NCBI GenBank assembly: GCA_027946555.1
Contig: JAPEVC010000025.1
Span: forward strand, 124,001 to 188,000
Origin: Gnomoniopsis sp. IMI 355080
Lineage: Eukaryota; Ascomycota; Sordariomycetes; Diaporthales; Gnomoniaceae
Length of the DNA stretch: 64,000 nt
Direction of reading: 5' to 3'
Numbering within the stretch: position 1 is the stretch's first letter; each line of letters begins with the position of its first letter. A model generated the notes under the pieces. The model made no database searches and was not told where the DNA came from. It was given only the letters and a program-made list of their open reading frames with translations. This document shows, piece after piece, positions 10,654 through 20,910 of the stretch. Position numbers and translations under genes: made by a program.

Positions 10654-12334
10654 ATGACGCCTGCTGTTCGAGTTGTTCCTAATGTAAGTCATCCATCCAC
10701 ATCAGTACCTCGTCAGCGACCAGGCCCAGGCTCATAACCTCGACAGGCCGCGAAGAGGGCTGTGAGCTTGCTGCGGACAGTCCAGTTCACTCACCCGCCC
10801 TCATGTCCCTGTCACTCAAATCCGGGCCATCATCATAACCACAATCGTGGCCCACATGCCGCCGTGAGACAATATGCTACGCCTCAGGACGATTCTCAGT
10901 TGAAGGAATATGCTTTCGAGATGGCCGCGTCATCCATCCGTTTCGGCCCAGGCGTCACCCGCGAGGTTGGCATGGATCTCAAGAACATGGGAGCCAAGCG
11001 TGTGTGCGTCGTCACAGATGGCACCGTGGACAAATTGACGGCCATGGAGCAAGTCCGTGAAGCCTTAGCCGCCGAAGGTGTGAACTTCAAGGTGTTCAAC
11101 AAGGTCCGGGTAGAACCCAAGGACAGCTCGTGAGTCTCCTCGTCCATGCCCTCCGATATTTTGTTGCCAACCTCAACTGATGCATAACCGTTGCTTACAG
11201 CATCCGTGAGGCAATCGATTGGGCCAAGCCCTTCAACCCGGATGCTTTCTTGGCCGTAGGAGGTGGTTCGGTCATCGACACGGCCAAACTGATGAACCTT
11301 TACACTGCATATCCCGAGGCGGACTTTCTCGATTTCGTCAATGCTCCCCTGGGCAAGGGCAGACCGATCGACAAAAAGTTGTCCCCTCTCATTGCTGTGC
11401 CTACCACGGCCGGAACCGGTTCGGAAACCACCGGGACAGCAATCTTCGATTTCGTTGCGAAACGTGCAAAGACCGGCATCGCCCATCGAAACCTCAAACC
11501 CACGATCGGCATCTGTGACCCCCTGAACACGCGGACCATGCCTGCTGCCGTTAAGGCAAGCTCTGGTCTCGATGTCCTATGTCATTCGCTTGAAAGCTGG
11601 ACTGCAATACCCTACACAGAGCGCATTCCAAGACCGGCCAACCCCATCTCGAGGCCTGCTTACCAAGGAGCCAATCCAATTAGTGACATTTTCTCAATGA
11701 AAGCGTTAAGAGACTGTGTGAAGTATTTGCCGCGTGCAGTGAAGAACCCAGACGACTTGGAGGCACAAAGCCAGATGTTGCTAGCTGCTACCCTGGCTGG
11801 AGTTGGATTTGGTAATGCTGGCGTTCATCTATGTCATGGTAAGAAGACAATTGGCACGAGACTTGAACTATGAAGCACGTCTTCGATTGGCTGACCTAGG
11901 TCACAGGCATGTCTTATCCCATTTCGGGCCAGAATCCCGGCTACCAACACTCAGGATATGAAGTTACCACACCCATCATCCCTCACGGTGTCTCTGTAGC
12001 GGTCACCTCTCCCGCAGTCTTCAAATTCACTGCTGCTTCGAACCCAGATCGCCACCTACAAGCAGCCGAAGCATTTGGCGTCGACATCAGTAATGTCAAG
12101 CGAGAATCAGCTGGCGAGGTTCTTGCCGATGCTCTTCGCAAATTCCTGGCGGATTTGGGTGACCAGCCAGCGGGACTAAAGCAGCTCGGCTTTGGTACAG
12201 AGCACATTGATGACTTGGTCGAGGGCACGATTCCACAGCAGAGAGTTCTCATGCTAGCGCCAAACCTGTCGAATGAGTTGCAGGCGGAGAAGGATCAGTT
12301 GAGGGGCCTCTTTGAGGAAGCGATGACATACTGA
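10654..12334 (+). CDS. Hydroxyacid-oxoacid transhydrogenase (iron-containing ADH family), mitochondrial
   Basis: Four exons: 10654-10683, 10747-11129, 11201-11838 and 11907-12334; 492 residues. All introns are GT-AG (63, 71 and 68 nt). The tiny first exon encodes only ten residues (MTPAVRVVPN); joined to AAKRAVSLLRTVQF it forms an Arg/Lys-rich, acid-free N-terminus that fits a mitochondrial presequence, though an odd His/Cys-rich patch follows. The core shows the nucleotide-binding GGGSVIDTAKL (about 158-168), PTTAGTGSE, the metal-site segment GLDVLCHSLES and GVHLCHGMSYPISG. These are the hallmarks of the ADHFE1/HOT branch of group III alcohol dehydrogenases. The family couples oxidation of 4-hydroxybutyrate to reduction of 2-oxoglutarate. 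A plain iron-dependent alcohol dehydrogenase is the less likely alternative. Confidence 0.93.
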
Positions 12335-12995
12335 GTGCAATCCAAGAAGTTCCAACTCAGCTACCATCTGGCTATGTGTATGCTTCGTGAAACGAGGCAA
12401 TGTTGAAACATTTAGAATTAATAAATTCGTCGACTTTTGACCCTCCTGCGTGCACCCAAGGAACGGCTTCATGCTGCTTGCCTCAAATAATTTTTGGCGT
12501 TGGTTCAGAATGCTGCTTAGGAGCTCAGTTGTTCTGCAGTCTGAACACGGCCCGGCGATACTGCGATAGTCATACAAAGAGGACCTATGTGTGCACTGTA
12601 ACTGTCAAGTGCAACCTCGTCTTCAAGGTCAAGCCGTTGAGTGAGGAGCCACCGCCCCTACCGACCTCTAAGTTTGCGATCCGCCCACCTTTATCGTCTC
12701 CGAACCGCCTTGTTCGCATGTCGTCGGTGTTCAGCGAAATCGCTTACATCAATGGAGCGGGCTGTAGTGATGGAACGGAGTTAAGTCCGGATCGTCATAC
12801 AAGTTAGGTTCCAAAGTGGGGTTGCACTCGCCACGCGACAATCGGACATACAGTAATACCGTGTCTCAAGACGTATATTATATAAAGGGTATGTGACGGC
12901 ATGTAAATGCCGATTCTCTCTGCCCAGCTACAGCCGCTCTCAAGTTACATACAACCAGCTCCTCGGTACTATCGAATCAACTCCCAAGAGTGAAC
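12335..12995. other. Intergenic, aldo/keto reductase promoter
   Basis: No gene seen. The region ends in the promoter of the aldo/keto reductase gene, with a clear TATA element about 110 bp before its start codon. Confidence 0.6.
12878..12887 (+). promoter_or_regulatory. TATA box of the aldo/keto reductase gene
   Basis: TTATATAAAG lies 109-118 bp upstream of the ATG at 12996, in a strongly AT-biased patch. Its position and sequence fit a canonical TATA element, suggesting a regulated rather than constitutive promoter (inference). Confidence 0.6.
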
Positions 12996-14207
12996 ATGGC
13001 TTCCAAATATCCTCAGCGCAAAATCGGCGATGACCTCGTCTCGGCCCAAGGCCTTGGGTGCATGGGCATGAGCTTCGCGTACACCTCATTTGGCGGGCAA
13101 GATGACGAGGAGTCGCTCAGGACCTTGACCCGCGCTGCGGACCTGGGTATCACGTTCTGGGACACGAGCGACCTTTATGGCCCCTTTACCAACGAGAAGT
13201 TGATCGGCAGGTGGTTCAAGGAGACAGGCCGTCGCAATGAGATCTTTCTGGCGTCAAAGTTCGGTAACAAGTTCCAGGATGGCAAGATGGTTGTGGACGG
13301 CACGCCCGAGTACGTGAAGAAGGCGTGCAACGACAGCCTTGAGCGGCTGGGGGTGGAGCGCATTGATTTGTACTACCAGCATCGTGTGGACCCAGACACA
13401 CCTATCGAAAAGACGGTTCAGGTACGTGCATGGTGCGAACTATGATCCTGACGACGAGTCCTCCACTTATGCATCTTCATACCACGTTACTTACCATCCT
13501 CAGGCAATGGCTGAGCTGAAAGCCGAGGGCAAGATCCGCTACCTCGGATTGTCAGAATGCTCAGCGCGCACGCTCGAGCGGGCTGTCAAAGTTCACCCAA
13601 TCGCCGCCGCGCAGATGGAGTTCTCGCCCTTCGCACTCGAGATTGAGTCAGAGCAGACCAACTTTCTCAAGACGGCCCGCAAACACGGTGTCAAGATCGT
13701 GGCATATAGCCCGCTGGGCCGTGGTTTCCTGACCGGGTCCATCAAAAGTCGTGACGACCTCGATGACACGGATGGCCGCAAGGGACATCCTCGGTTCTCG
13801 GACGAGAACTTTGGCAGCAATTTGAAGCTCGTAGAGACATTGAGTGCGATTGCGAAGGAGAAAGGGTGCACGCCTGGGCAGCTGTCGCTAGCGTGGGTAT
13901 TGGCGCAGGGTGAGGGTGAGTAGTAGATGTTTGCGGTCGCCACGATGCCCCCATATTGCTGATGCACAGGTCGGCTGGCACTCATGATTCCATGATAGTA
14001 TGCTGACGTTGGGCAGATTTTATTCCTATCCCTGGCACGAAGCGTGTCAAGTATCTCGAGGAGAATGCCGCGGCGGTTCAGGTCGTTTTGTCCAAGGATG
14101 AGGAGCAAAAGATTCGGAAGGCTATTGAGAGTGTGGGCGGCTCGAAGGGTGCACGATATCCTCCGGCCATGATGGCTAGGCTCTTTGGTGATAGCCCTGA
14201 GCTGTAA
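12996..14207 (+). CDS. Aldo/keto reductase
   Basis: Exons 12996-13421, 13504-13915 and 14017-14207; 342 residues. Introns are 82 nt (GTACGT...CTCAG) and 101 nt (GTGAGT...GGCAG). The tetrad of the (beta/alpha)8 aldo/keto reductases is visible: Asp56 and Tyr61 in WDTSDLYG, Lys88 in ASKFG and His129 in YYQHRVD. Later come [13 protein letters not shown], the substrate-barrel [12 protein letters not shown] and the cofactor loop [18 protein letters not shown]. This is the Aad/YakC-like branch (fungal AKR13-type pyridoxal reductase relatives) that reduces aldehydes or ketones with NADPH in the cytosol. The substrate cannot be told from sequence. The Met at 12996 follows GTGAAC and is the only plausible start. 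Confidence 0.93.
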
Positions 14208-14837
14208 TAGATGAGCATGGCCAAGAGATATGACTGGGCACCGTTTGTGGACCTTCTTTCCGAGAGGTTGTTTGCAAACGTTGCGGTGGATATTATAGAT
14301 GCTGGAACGAGAAAAACACGGCAATAGAAAAAGCTCATCCAATTTTCAGAGGCAGTTGTGTATTTCAAATTTCTACTTCGTCTTCTGGTTCCACCATTCC
14401 ACCTTTGTTGCTGTTTTGTTTCTTCCTCCGTCCCCTTACCTACGTTGTACCTGCGGCTTCCAAACACCTTTCTTGCGTCTCCCAGAGCAAGTATCCTTTT
14501 CTCCATCAAACCTTTCACGACCAAGGACGTTTTACAGAGGCTCTCGACCTTCTGCCCCTCCAGCATCTCATCTTGCACTTGTCATATTTTTGTTCGGAGA
14601 GTCTCGTCGGTCATCCCTCAATCAATTTCGTTTCACACTGAACTTGAGCCAACCACTCTTTCCCGGCACCTCTTCATTCTCGTGTGTGCCAGCTATTTCA
14701 ATTCGGTTTGTTACTTTCCTCTCCCGCCAAGCTATCGCCAATTGAATATTTGCACCCTGCTTTGTTGCACAGCTGATGATTTGACAACAGTACTCCGTCA
14801 AAGAACAACGCAAACCTTATCGACCGACAGGTCCAAT
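14208..14837 (+). other. Intergenic and long CT-rich 5' leader
   Basis: From about 14390 onward the plus strand is pyrimidine-rich, like fungal core promoters and 5' leaders. It stays open in frame with the next gene, but the encoded Phe/Leu/Cys/Ser-rich sequence looks like translated leader, not protein. A two-codon upstream ORF (ATG ATT TGA) starts near 14775. Confidence 0.5.
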
Positions 14838-16421
14838 ATGGGGTCATTCGAGAGGAAAGATCTGCGCATCTGCATGCTTAGGTGCACCGACCTGATCAAC
14901 ATTCTTCGAGCGTATCCCGACCTGTACCCCATCCAAGACGGTGCCAACCATGTCCTGTCAACCCTCTTCAGAGTGGTCGTCAGAACCGTCCCCTCGGATG
15001 CAGAAATCCACACCTTGTCAGTATACGACCAAGAGATCCTGGTCAAGGCCCTGAAGACGTGCAGCTCCCTTTTGGCCGAAGTCAGCAAGGTCTTGACAGC
15101 TTACGCGCCAATCGATGCCCTGTGTCTGGACGAGAAGACGAAGTCGGTCATCCTGAACGAGGTCGTGTGCCGCTACGCGTTACAGGAAGATCTAAAGAAA
15201 CTCGCGTTGGCCCTTTTCGCACCCCACATATCCATGAACCAGCGCAAGGGCAGCTGGACAGTAATGTTGCACAAAGTCCAGGCCCACCGCGATACCATCC
15301 TGCGCCAAATGGGAATCATACGAGAGATCATCGAAATCTATTTTCCAGCCAGCGACTTTCGACAGTCTCTGGACTCGACGCATTCCGCAGCCCAAAAGAA
15401 GAAAACAGAACAAGGAACTGTGAGGATGGAGACCAACAATTGTACCTTGGATAACTTTCAAGCCCTTGGTGAGGCAGGAGAGGATTCAGTGGAGCCTCCA
15501 AGCTCCAATGACACAATTTGCAAGACCAAAGTCGACAACGTCTTCCACGAGACTGAGCGAAATGTTCTCCTGCGAGCAGCGTTGAGGGACTGTGCACCTG
15601 ACAATGGAGCACACATCTCTCTAGACAAAGATGCTGATGATGCACTCCGAGAGGCAGCAATAAGCAGGATCGCTGTTTCCAGTTCTTTCGTCCGCCCTTG
15701 CGCCAGGCCTATAGCTCACCAGGAGATAATCGAGGCCTCGAGTACCAAGTTAGACTCGGCCATCGAACCCCTCAACGCCCTCGATACGAAATATCCCAAG
15801 AAAGTCGATGCAATTCGCTCCAAAATCGACAAGAGCGTCTTGGGCAACATCACAGGTCAGAAGACTAATGTCGCGAAGGACCCATCAGAGGCTACCAAAC
15901 CTCCCTTTGATGTTCTGCAGCAAATCTTCAAGTACTATCGGAGTGCCACTGTCAAGGACGACTTGAAAGACCTCGCGGAGCCCAAGACTAGCGATTTCGA
16001 AGCCCACAACTTCGATAGCCTGTCAAGTCAGATACTTCCAGTCTCGCATAACCCAATTTTGAAGGGCGGACTTTCGGAGTCCGAAAGTGGTGGTTCCAGA
16101 GAGGAGCCTTCTGACACTACCTGTTCTCTCAGTGCACCAGTCTCTCTGGAGGACCCACTCGTCATCGCGAGCCCTAGTCTCTGCAGTCCCGAACAGAGCA
16201 AACCTGACAACTTCTCTTCTCAAAGCTTGCTGAAGACGTGTCTCTCATTCCCGCTCCGTCGTCCCGATGACAAGGTTGCGCTTGCCACAGTCTGCTCCCA
16301 CCTTCAGAGCGTATCCTCTTCCAACGCTGAGAATACCGCTTCACTGATCTTAGAGGCTGCCCTGCCCGTCAATCGAAAAGTCTCTTCAAGAAGCAATACA
16401 CCCACAGAGCACCGTTCATAA
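14838..16421 (+). CDS. Protein of unknown function, helical N-terminus and disordered Ser/Pro-rich C-terminus
   Basis: Single exon, 527 residues from the ATG at 14838 (MGSFERKDLR). The same frame is open back to 14358, but that stretch reads as a CT-rich leader, so I use the later Met. I recognise no family. Residues 1 to about 170 are mostly predicted amphipathic helices with regular Leu spacing (RCTDLINILRAY, DQEILVKALKTCSSLLAEV, QEDLKKLALAL, RDTILRQMGIIREIIEIYF). From about 190 the chain is charged and low in hydrophobics, and the last 150 residues are Ser/Pro-rich and probably disordered. No signal peptide or membrane segment is seen. Its helical half resembles that of the gene at 17648-18568 in order and spacing. 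Length and composition favour a real gene. Confidence 0.65.
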   Translation: MGSFERKDLRICMLRCTDLINILRAYPDLYPIQDGANHVLSTLFRVVVRTVPSDAEIHTLSVYDQEILVKALKTCSSLLAEVSKVLTAYAPIDALCLDEKTKSVILNEVVCRYALQEDLKKLALALFAPHISMNQRKGSWTVMLHKVQAHRDTILRQMGIIREIIEIYFPASDFRQSLDSTHSAAQKKKTEQGTVRMETNNCTLDNFQALGEAGEDSVEPPSSNDTICKTKVDNVFHETERNVLLRAALRDCAPDNGAHISLDKDADDALREAAISRIAVSSSFVRPCARPIAHQEIIEASSTKLDSAIEPLNALDTKYPKKVDAIRSKIDKSVLGNITGQKTNVAKDPSEATKPPFDVLQQIFKYYRSATVKDDLKDLAEPKTSDFEAHNFDSLSSQILPVSHNPILKGGLSESESGGSREEPSDTTCSLSAPVSLEDPLVIASPSLCSPEQSKPDNFSSQSLLKTCLSFPLRRPDDKVALATVCSHLQSVSSSNAENTASLILEAALPVNRKVSSRSNTPTEHRS

Positions 16422-17647
16422 TTTCTGTCGCCTTTCAGACAGGCTGCCGAGACAGCGCCCGAGCTGCTTTGTACGCCCGCTGCCTGGCGCGACTTGTTGA
16501 TTTGGTCAGCCCTGAAATACAGGACGATGGCCTGGACTACCAGCAGTTCAGGCCCTTCCCGAATGAACGGCCACTTTGAAGTCATCGAGAGATTCTCTAC
16601 AGACCCTTCGAATTCCCCACATACTCGGGCCATTTCTTGTGAAATGATGAAAATGAGAAGTGCTCTGTGGTGGGAAGACCCGGCGTGGGGCACGCGCTTA
16701 ACCTTACTTATCAGAAGGGTTATGAACTTGGAAGTCATGTGTGAATCGTAAAAAAAGCACTAAGTAAGTTGAGACTAAAATCTTGAATGAGCAAATTTCC
16801 CTTCATGTGTCTCTTGAATTGACTTTGGCTAGTGCAAGATGCTGATTTGAGAAATACTTCTACTGCAAAACAGATGACCGAGGTGTATTGAATGAGATTC
16901 ATAACGACCGTGATGGGCACTTACGGCAGTCTCTGAGGGTTGAACACATCGCACGATCTGGGAATCACATGTCTAAATAGATATTCCAGGAGCTCTACAA
17001 AGCGCTGAGCTCCGCTTGCGGCCATCGGTTGACGCTAGTTCTTCTAGAAAATGGCACGTCCGTGATAGTGAGCCTTTAGACTTTCCCTTGAGATCACTCT
17101 CGTCTCCCAACACAGACCACCAGCATCATGTGGTTTTGATGCCTAACTTATTTCGAGTTCTGGTGATAAAAGTACGGGCCGGTATGCGCCTCCACCTAGA
17201 CTTAGCCCGAGGTATCGTCTCCTTAGCTTCTATAACAAATTCATCGCTGTTCAATACACTTCAGAAGTTTTGTGGTCTGTATTTAGATAGCGAGGGACCT
17301 GGTCACTAATTATAGCTAGTGCTGCAAGCTACATAAAGAAAATGGATGTGCAGGTGTGACATGTGCCCTAAAGGCAATGGTCGTGGCGGCTTTCCCACAT
17401 CTATTTATATTGCCTTGTCTGCCTCGATTCTTGTTATTATTTCAGAGACCTTTTCTTTTATTATTCCAAAAAAAATCAAAATCTTTTACTTAACACTCAT
17501 ATATCGTCCAGAAAAAGACCCAAGCATCCAACAACCAGCTTAACCACTCCCTATTGATCAATCTGACTGATTTCACCTTTTGCCCTCATCTACCTCCAGG
17601 GCTCCCCGTCGCACTATTCGCCACGCAAGGACTTTTCAGGAACCTAG
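16422..17647. other. Intergenic between the two unknown-function genes
   Basis: No gene or repeat supported. From about 17400 the plus strand becomes T- and CT-rich, resembling a promoter or leader for the next gene. Confidence 0.5.
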
Positions 17648-18568
17648 ATGCAAGTTCCGATGGACTCCACTTCTGGAAAGCAGGGTCTTTTACTCTTCTG
17701 CGCTATTCAATGCGCAACATTCTTCTTCGCGCTCTCTCATGTCGAAGAGATGCGTATGTACTTTGTCAGAGAAAATATTCTTGCGCTGCTGCAGACCTTT
17801 TCCACGCCACTGAAAGCCGCCCACCCTGAGCCGCCAGTGATGCATATGCGAGATTTTCGTGGTGCCCTGGTACAACTTGGCGATGCTCTGTGTGTCCTAG
17901 GCAGGGCATGCAAATTTATCAGCTCGGCCCATGCATGCCCAGGAAATGTCACCGCTAGAGCAAAGGCTGCCATCGTCTATGCAGCGATCGACCTCGAGAA
18001 TGTCATCGAGGACCTCAAAATCGCTACGGTTCATCTTACTAATTTGCTGAGCCTCCACGAGGAAGATGATCAGGCCGAGCATCGGCTGGGGTTCTTGAGA
18101 CAGTTTACTGCGCGCGTCGAAAGTATCAAATGTGCTGCTTCGATAAGCATCAAGATCGTCGAAGGGATAGCTACCTCAAAAGAGTATCTCCAGGGGCTGG
18201 TCTCAGAGGCATCACCAGCGGCTACGGATGTGAGCGAGTCGACGGCAACGCCCACTGCCTCCGAGATTCATCTTGCCTGTTTGCAAGACGAGATCGACGC
18301 CCTGGAAGGAGGGGAAGCTGCCAATTTTGCGAAATCTGATTGGGATCGCATTATCAATGACGCGAAAGCCATCATTGAACGGCGCCACGACGACCTCATA
18401 AATGCAAAAGCTGAACTACCCATAGAAGAGGCGGAGCGGAATCTCAAGCGAGAAAGGGACCGGGAAGAAGGAATCCCCTGTTCGAGGGGCGACCAAAAGC
18501 TGGATCCTTTTGAAAATTGTCTCCGGGGGACCTATCATCAACAGCGAGAGACTTTCAGTGGCAGCTAG
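17648..18568 (+). CDS. Protein of unknown function, helical, possible distant relative of the gene at 14838
   Basis: Open frame of 306 residues from the ATG at 17648; a second in-frame start is available at about residue 36 (MRMYFVREN). No intron was needed. No family recognised. It is mostly helical: segments such as MRDFRGALVQLGDALCVLGRA, AIDLENVIEDLKIATVHLTNLL and RVESIKCAASISIKIVEGIA have heptad-like hydrophobic spacing. After residue 230 it becomes strongly charged (AEERNLKRERDREEG-type composition). The first 30 residues from the upstream Met are hydrophobic and Phe-rich and could be a membrane anchor or translated leader. Gene order, length class and helical pattern suggest it and the upstream gene arose by duplication, but the identity I can see is weak. 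Confidence 0.5.
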   Translation: MQVPMDSTSGKQGLLLFCAIQCATFFFALSHVEEMRMYFVRENILALLQTFSTPLKAAHPEPPVMHMRDFRGALVQLGDALCVLGRACKFISSAHACPGNVTARAKAAIVYAAIDLENVIEDLKIATVHLTNLLSLHEEDDQAEHRLGFLRQFTARVESIKCAASISIKIVEGIATSKEYLQGLVSEASPAATDVSESTATPTASEIHLACLQDEIDALEGGEAANFAKSDWDRIINDAKAIIERRHDDLINAKAELPIEEAERNLKRERDREEGIPCSRGDQKLDPFENCLRGTYHQQRETFSGS

Positions 18569-19370
18569 TTCCACTCTATACAGCGACGAAGACGCTTCTG
18601 CAGATAGTTTTGACTCTGGGTATTGTAAGGGTAATTTCATGCAGACGCGAGCTGAACCATGAGCACCACCGCATCTGTATAAAAGTTGACTCACCACCTT
18701 CGGAAGGGGATGCAAGGATAGGGGGTATTTCTGGATAGGTATTTATCAGATTTGATTTTTGACTTAGCGATAATGATCTGGGGTGGATCTGGATCAAGTC
18801 TGTCGCTAATTTGACTTAAAGTTCCTTTCGAGACGAGACTGTCATCCGGCCAAGTATCTAATTCTATGCACCATATAAATATTGCTCAGAAGCTGTGAAC
18901 TGTATGTGCGCAACACAAACACGTGAGCGGCTCATTTGCAAGGTGCCCTCCTACTGATAGCTCGAACGCATATATAACGCATATATAACATAAGCTACGC
19001 AGCCTACACTTTGAAGCCACGTGTGCACTCAAAGGTGCGCGAGGTCTAAAGTGCGTAGGCTGTGCAAAAGGGCGCCAATGCAAAATCAGCTTGGGTTATG
19101 AAGGCGTTAGCCACCAAAGGCCCTATATTTCCATGCTTTTCCATTTGAGAACCCTGATGCTGAACACATGTAACACTATGTGGAATAGCAAAGCAAACAA
19201 AACTGGGAAGACACGAACTCGGAATTGAATACTTAGCCCAGGGTGATACGGTGACAAACAACAGCTGGTAAATAAGATGTGTTGCCTTTGGAATTATATT
19301 AGCCTTGAAATGGCCTACCAATTTACTTTGCTAAAGACAGCGCCCAACCGCCCCCTCCCGAACAGTACAG
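18569..19370. other. Intergenic, upstream of transporter relic
   Basis: No gene seen. I looked here for the missing 5' exons of the MFS relic and found none. It includes a short tandem repeat ACGCATATATA x2 near 18966-18988 and an inverted repeat at 18999-19065. Confidence 0.55.
18999..19065. repeat. Imperfect inverted repeat (hairpin-forming)
   Basis: The left arm 18999-19012 (GCAGCCTACACTTT) pairs with the right arm 19048-19065 (AAAGTGCGTAGGCTGTGC, with small bulges), across a loop of about 35 bases. No coding content. It could be a remnant of a small inverted-repeat element. Confidence 0.45.
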
Positions 19371-20110
19371 CTAATGACGATGCCCGCATACACTGCCGTC
19401 TTCGCTATCCCCCTCACGCTAGGATGGCTCACTCACTCTGAGAGGATGAGCCCTTGGGTGGCAGGCTTGATACTTGAGATATCTCAGGTCATCTGCTACA
19501 TCCTTCTCGTCTCGATAGACAATGTTGTTGCCAAATATATGTCTGTTTGCATAGCCACAACAGCAACATCGAGCTTCTTTCCCATCATATGGCCTGGTAA
19601 TAATATTCAACCTAATTCCGTCCCGATCTTCAGGCCTACATACAATCAACTTCTATATCAGAGCGTATCAGAGCGGTAAGCGGAACAACCAGTGTGGGCA
19701 TGTCCATTGGTATGACCAATGTAAGTGATGACAGCTCTACGCTTTACGAATTCAGAGACTTCCAAGGTTCGATACCTGTGGCCTGAGCCAACTAAAGACC
19801 GCTAACACACCTGCGTCCATCAACGAACAGGCCATTACACAATTCTCCGGGATAGTCGTACGTAAATCACCGCAGTCTTACTCCTATGTCTTTCTGGTCT
19901 TGCTAACTTAATCGTTCCGATTGTATTAGGGGCCTCAGGTTTATCAGACACAGTTTGGGCCCTGATATAGAGTGAGTTACTGTACGAGCATTGGAATATT
20001 GACAAGCAAAGTGAGTATGATCTGTCTTACGTGGTTTATGGTATCAGAAAAAGATAGAAGGCTGGTTGCACGGAGTGACAATGGATTGAGGCGGACGGTG
20101 AATCTGGTGG
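19371..20110 (+). pseudogene. Relic of an ACS-family MFS transporter, 5'-truncated with an in-frame stop
   Basis: Recognisable coding blocks, joined by good GT-AG introns, are 19371-19596, 19662-19720, 19831-19857 and 19930-about 20110. They encode AVFAIPLTLGWL, VAKYMSVCIATTATSSFFPIIWP, then ERIRAVSGTTSVGMSIGMTN, AITQFSGIVGPQVYQTQFGP, YRVSYCTSIGILTS and TWFMVSEKDRR. This order matches the C-terminal half of anion:cation symporter (Dal5/allantoate permease-like) transporters. Exons for the first six membrane segments are absent upstream, and a TGA at 19963-19965 interrupts QTQFGP-YRVSY. Splice sites are preserved, so the loss looks recent. It is not a duplicate of the intact ACS gene at 35962; the sequences differ clearly. 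Confidence 0.75.
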
Positions 20111-20910
20111 CGCTGTCTCTCCTGACTTCAAGACATAAAAGCACATCGGGCAAATGTACAACCTGGGTAACCACACCATCCATCCACTTGGCTGCTCTGT
20201 GGATATGGATGTGGATGATTAGTCAGAATAGCTGTGTAGAATGGATATGGAATGGTTGAAGGGGGCGGCACATGGAGTCCGTAGTTAAAAAGCAGATAGT
20301 CTGCAGAGATCCACGCCGAGGGTCGCGTGCCATAAACTACATAGTACTTAGTAGCTAGTCCCTGCGACTTTAGTTTAAGATCCATGTTCTTGTTTTCTTT
20401 TCCTTTCTCTGGTTTTCGCCAAGTTGCCATCAACCTCGCTTAGGCTCTATACCTCGTTGACAGTCCATGAATACAGGTCAGCTCTGCCCAGGGCTCTCGC
20501 ACATGAGCAGCCAGCTGACTGTCGTTATAATATCAGTGACAGAGTCCTTTCGCGTCACCCTGGGCAAACAACCATCTATCTGCCTGTAATCTTCCCAACT
20601 TGACAACCGACCGAGTCCCGCCCACCTCACCTTTACGTACCCTTGACCTAACCGTAATTCTCGCTCAACCTTTCTGCGGACCTGAAAGCTATTCCACCCG
20701 AAACAATTGGAGGCGAGCACGTGGTTACTTGGGACGGGCCCCCCAGCTGTGCGGGCTCGTTCACAGCGTAATCAGGCGGACACACGATCAATCGACGATT
20801 CCAGCCGAGTCGATTTCGTGGAAAGATCGACCTACGATAACGTTGAGGGGGTTGCATGGTCTATAACATAGGCAGAGAGTAGTATGTATATGCCTCTCCA
20901 AATCATCTCA
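20111..20910. other. Intergenic, relic to HET gene
   Basis: The 3' ends of the relic (+) and the HET gene (-) face each other here. No supported gene or repeat. Confidence 0.55.

Noticed and set aside
14358..14837. Upstream in-frame extension of the 14838 gene (160 codons)
   Set aside because: The DNA is CT-rich leader; the encoded Phe/Leu/Cys/Ser-rich sequence is typical of translated pyrimidine tracts.
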